From: Chloroflexota bacterium
GTDB lineage: Bacteria; Chloroflexota; Dehalococcoidia; UBA2979
Length of the DNA: 16,139 nucleotides
Assembly: GCA_002725365.1 (NCBI GenBank)
Contig: PBOW01000059.1
Span: forward strand, 1-16,139
Direction of reading: 5' to 3'
Position 1 is the first letter of the stretch. Each line of letters begins with the position of its first letter. A program made the translations under genes and the position numbers. Below the pieces are notes generated by a model. That model did not search any database, was not told the DNA's origin, and saw only the letters and a program-made list of their open reading frames with translations. Positions 15,116 to 16,139 of the stretch are shown here, piece by piece.

Positions 15116-15145
15116 ATTGTAACTGACTATAGTTACTGAGGTGAA
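15116..15145 (-). promoter_or_regulatory. Candidate promoter for the CoA-transferase operon
   Basis: On the minus strand TTCACC (15145-15140, four of six matches to TTGACA) and TACAAT (15121-15116, five of six to TATAAT) are 18 bases apart. A start near 15108 would leave a leader of about 37 bases with the GGGGGAG ribosome-binding site. The spacer is almost filled by an inverted repeat described separately. This is consensus matching by eye. Confidence 0.35.
15119..15136. repeat. 18-base inverted repeat, possible operator
   Basis: GTAACT and AGTTAC are perfect inverted half-sites separated by six bases; the centre also contains the 8-base palindrome ACTATAGT. The dyad lies in the 144-base divergent interval between the CoA-transferase operon and the methyltransferase gene, over the spacer and -10 of the candidate minus-strand promoter. 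That is a classic place for a repressor site, but a short AT-rich dyad can arise by chance. A run of nine T at 15160-15168 lies nearby and has no hairpin before it, so it is not a terminator. Confidence 0.35.
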
Positions 15146-15215
15146 ACGGAAATGCCAGGTTTTTTTTTGAAGTGCATGAGTAGTAACCTGTTGCTAGATA
15201 TTTTGGGGAACAATC

Positions 15216-16046
15216 ATGACCGAGACGTCGACCAACGATAGTTTTTTAGATGATATCGGACTTATAGCGCCGCTCTATGATCTCGACTTTCTAGCCTTCC
15301 CTCGAGAAGACATTGATTTCTATATATCCTTAGGCGAAATATACGGGCCGAACATACTGGAACTTGGAATCGGTACTGGACAGATTGGTTTAGCACTTGC
15401 CGAGGCAGGTGCTAATGTCACCGGTGTAGATATCTCAGCGGAGATGTTAGAAATTACTGCCAGCAACGCTCAGGAAAATAACATAAAGATTGAGCTTGTA
15501 TGTCAGGACATGCTGGACCTCAAACTCGATTCGAACTTCGGTTTAGTCTGTGCGCCGATGGGCACCATTCAACATTGCCAAAACATCGAAGAAGTTGTGA
15601 AGATGTTCTCTACAATCGAACAATATCTTGCTCCGGATGGTATCGCAGTTATAGATGCTGATTCGCCTAACCCAGATGATTTTTCACCGCCACCGCTACC
15701 TCCAATCCAGCACTGGTCGCAGTTTACTCACTTAGGAAGTGAAAATTCGCCTTCTCAGGTGACCAAAACTGTTGTGATCGAACCGGAGCCCGCGACTTCA
15801 ACAAAGCACGTCACCTGGCATTATGACATTGCGACGATCGGAAATAATGATAATCAGGTTCATGGCTCAGGATTGCTGTCTCGTGTGACTGTCGAATTCT
15901 CACTCTTAACTATCACCAAACACGAAATGGAACTCGCTGCGCGACTAGCAAATCTTGAAATTATCGACACGTTCGGAGACTATGACTTAAACGAATATGG
16001 GGAAGGAGTAAGACTCATAGCATTACTCCGAAAAATTAGTAAATAG
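15216..16046 (+). CDS. Class I SAM-dependent methyltransferase
   Basis: This 276-residue Rossmann-fold methyltransferase shows motif I LELGIGTGQIGLAL at 48-61, the acidic residue D72 in GVDIS that binds the SAM ribose, and CQDMLDL at 96-102 corresponding to motif III. The C-terminal half (about 150-270) is a beta-rich region with a proline cluster (PPPLPP near 157-163) and ends like small-molecule methyltransferases. The substrate (lipid, small metabolite or protein) cannot be told. GGGGAA before the ATG supports the start. It precedes plsX by 34 bases with no visible terminator between, so the two may be co-transcribed. This hints at, but does not prove, a link to envelope or lipid metabolism. 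Confidence 0.88.
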   Translation: MTETSTNDSFLDDIGLIAPLYDLDFLAFPREDIDFYISLGEIYGPNILELGIGTGQIGLALAEAGANVTGVDISAEMLEITASNAQENNIKIELVCQDMLDLKLDSNFGLVCAPMGTIQHCQNIEEVVKMFSTIEQYLAPDGIAVIDADSPNPDDFSPPPLPPIQHWSQFTHLGSENSPSQVTKTVVIEPEPATSTKHVTWHYDIATIGNNDNQVHGSGLLSRVTVEFSLLTITKHEMELAARLANLEIIDTFGDYDLNEYGEGVRLIALLRKISK

Positions 16047-16080
16047 ATTTGACCTCTTCCGAATGTAAGTAGAAAGAAAA

Positions 16081-16139
16081 ATGAACGATATAGAAATTGC
16101 ATTAGATGCGATGGGTGGTGATTACGCCCCGGTGAGCAC
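16081..16139 (+). CDS. plsX: Phosphate acyltransferase PlsX (5' end only)
   Basis: Only 19 complete codons are in the window, but they read MNDIEIALDAMGGDYAPVS, matching the highly conserved N-terminus of PlsX (A.DAMGGD.AP). PlsX converts acyl-ACP to acyl-phosphate, the first step of glycerophospholipid synthesis by the PlsX/PlsY route in most bacteria. A purine-rich AGAAAG lies just before the ATG. The rest of the gene, commonly followed by fabD/fabG-type genes, lies beyond the window edge. Confidence 0.85.
   Translation, partial: MNDIEIALDAMGGDYAPVS

Noticed and set aside
15160..15168. Nine-T run as a rho-independent terminator
   Set aside because: No GC-rich stem precedes the T run on the plus strand, and no gene on that strand ends nearby; it lies between two divergent genes.
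1..16139. CRISPR array, tRNA, rRNA, insertion sequence or phage genes
   Set aside because: I looked for evenly spaced repeats, cloverleaf-like segments, transposase motifs and phage genes and saw none; intergenic spaces are too short for most of these.

Overview
The window is dense bacterial chromosome with about 50% GC by eye. It holds 17 protein genes (two cut by the window edges), almost no spacer over 150 bases, and no RNA gene, insertion sequence, CRISPR array or long repeat that I could see. The gene mix suggests a free-living marine bacterium of the SAR202 type (Chloroflexota/Dehalococcoidia). It combines a CoxMSL-like molybdenum hydroxylase, two luciferase-like (F420/FMN) oxidoreductases, two CaiB/BaiF CoA-transferases, a family I CoA-transferase and dienelactone hydrolase. 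SAR202 genomes are known for expanded sets of several of these families. The taxonomic call is inference.

Layout. (1) 1-722, minus: the 5' part of an HSL-type alpha/beta hydrolase. (2) 874-4891, plus: a four-gene operon of FAD subunit, 2Fe-2S subunit, molybdopterin subunit and a MoaD/ThiS-like sulfur-carrier protein, divergent from the hydrolase. (3) 4899-8305, minus: a three-gene operon transcribed LLM oxidoreductase, CaiB CoA-transferase, second LLM oxidoreductase. It runs convergently into the molybdenum operon with only 7 bases between stop codons. (4) 8382-11729, plus: YqgE/AlgH protein, dienelactone hydrolase, a CaCA-type cation antiporter and an unrecognised 212-residue protein. (5) 11732-15071, minus: a set transcribed acetyl-CoA hydrolase/4-hydroxybutyrate CoA-transferase-like enzyme, CaiB CoA-transferase, TrmH/SpoU rRNA methyltransferase. 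It meets block 4 with a 2-base gap. (6) 15216 to the end, plus: a class I SAM methyltransferase followed by the first codons of plsX.

How they may work together. Blocks 1-3 and the middle of block 5 look like catabolic machinery for organic acids, esters or ring compounds. Hydrolases would release or open substrates, the molybdenum enzyme would hydroxylate with water-derived oxygen, flavin oxidoreductases would oxidise or reduce further, and three CoA-transferases would activate carboxylic acids by moving CoA from acyl-CoA donors. No substrate can be read from the sequence. The molybdenum subunit carries an AYRAPG loop instead of the Cys-containing loop of true aerobic CO dehydrogenase, so a CO-oxidation label would be wrong. 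Blocks 4 and 6 and the TrmH gene are mainly housekeeping.

The points most worth a second look are the LLM-CaiB-LLM operon, the back-to-back pairing of two unrelated CoA-transferase families, the MoaD-like gene tied to the molybdenum hydroxylase, and a dyad lying inside a candidate promoter upstream of 15071.
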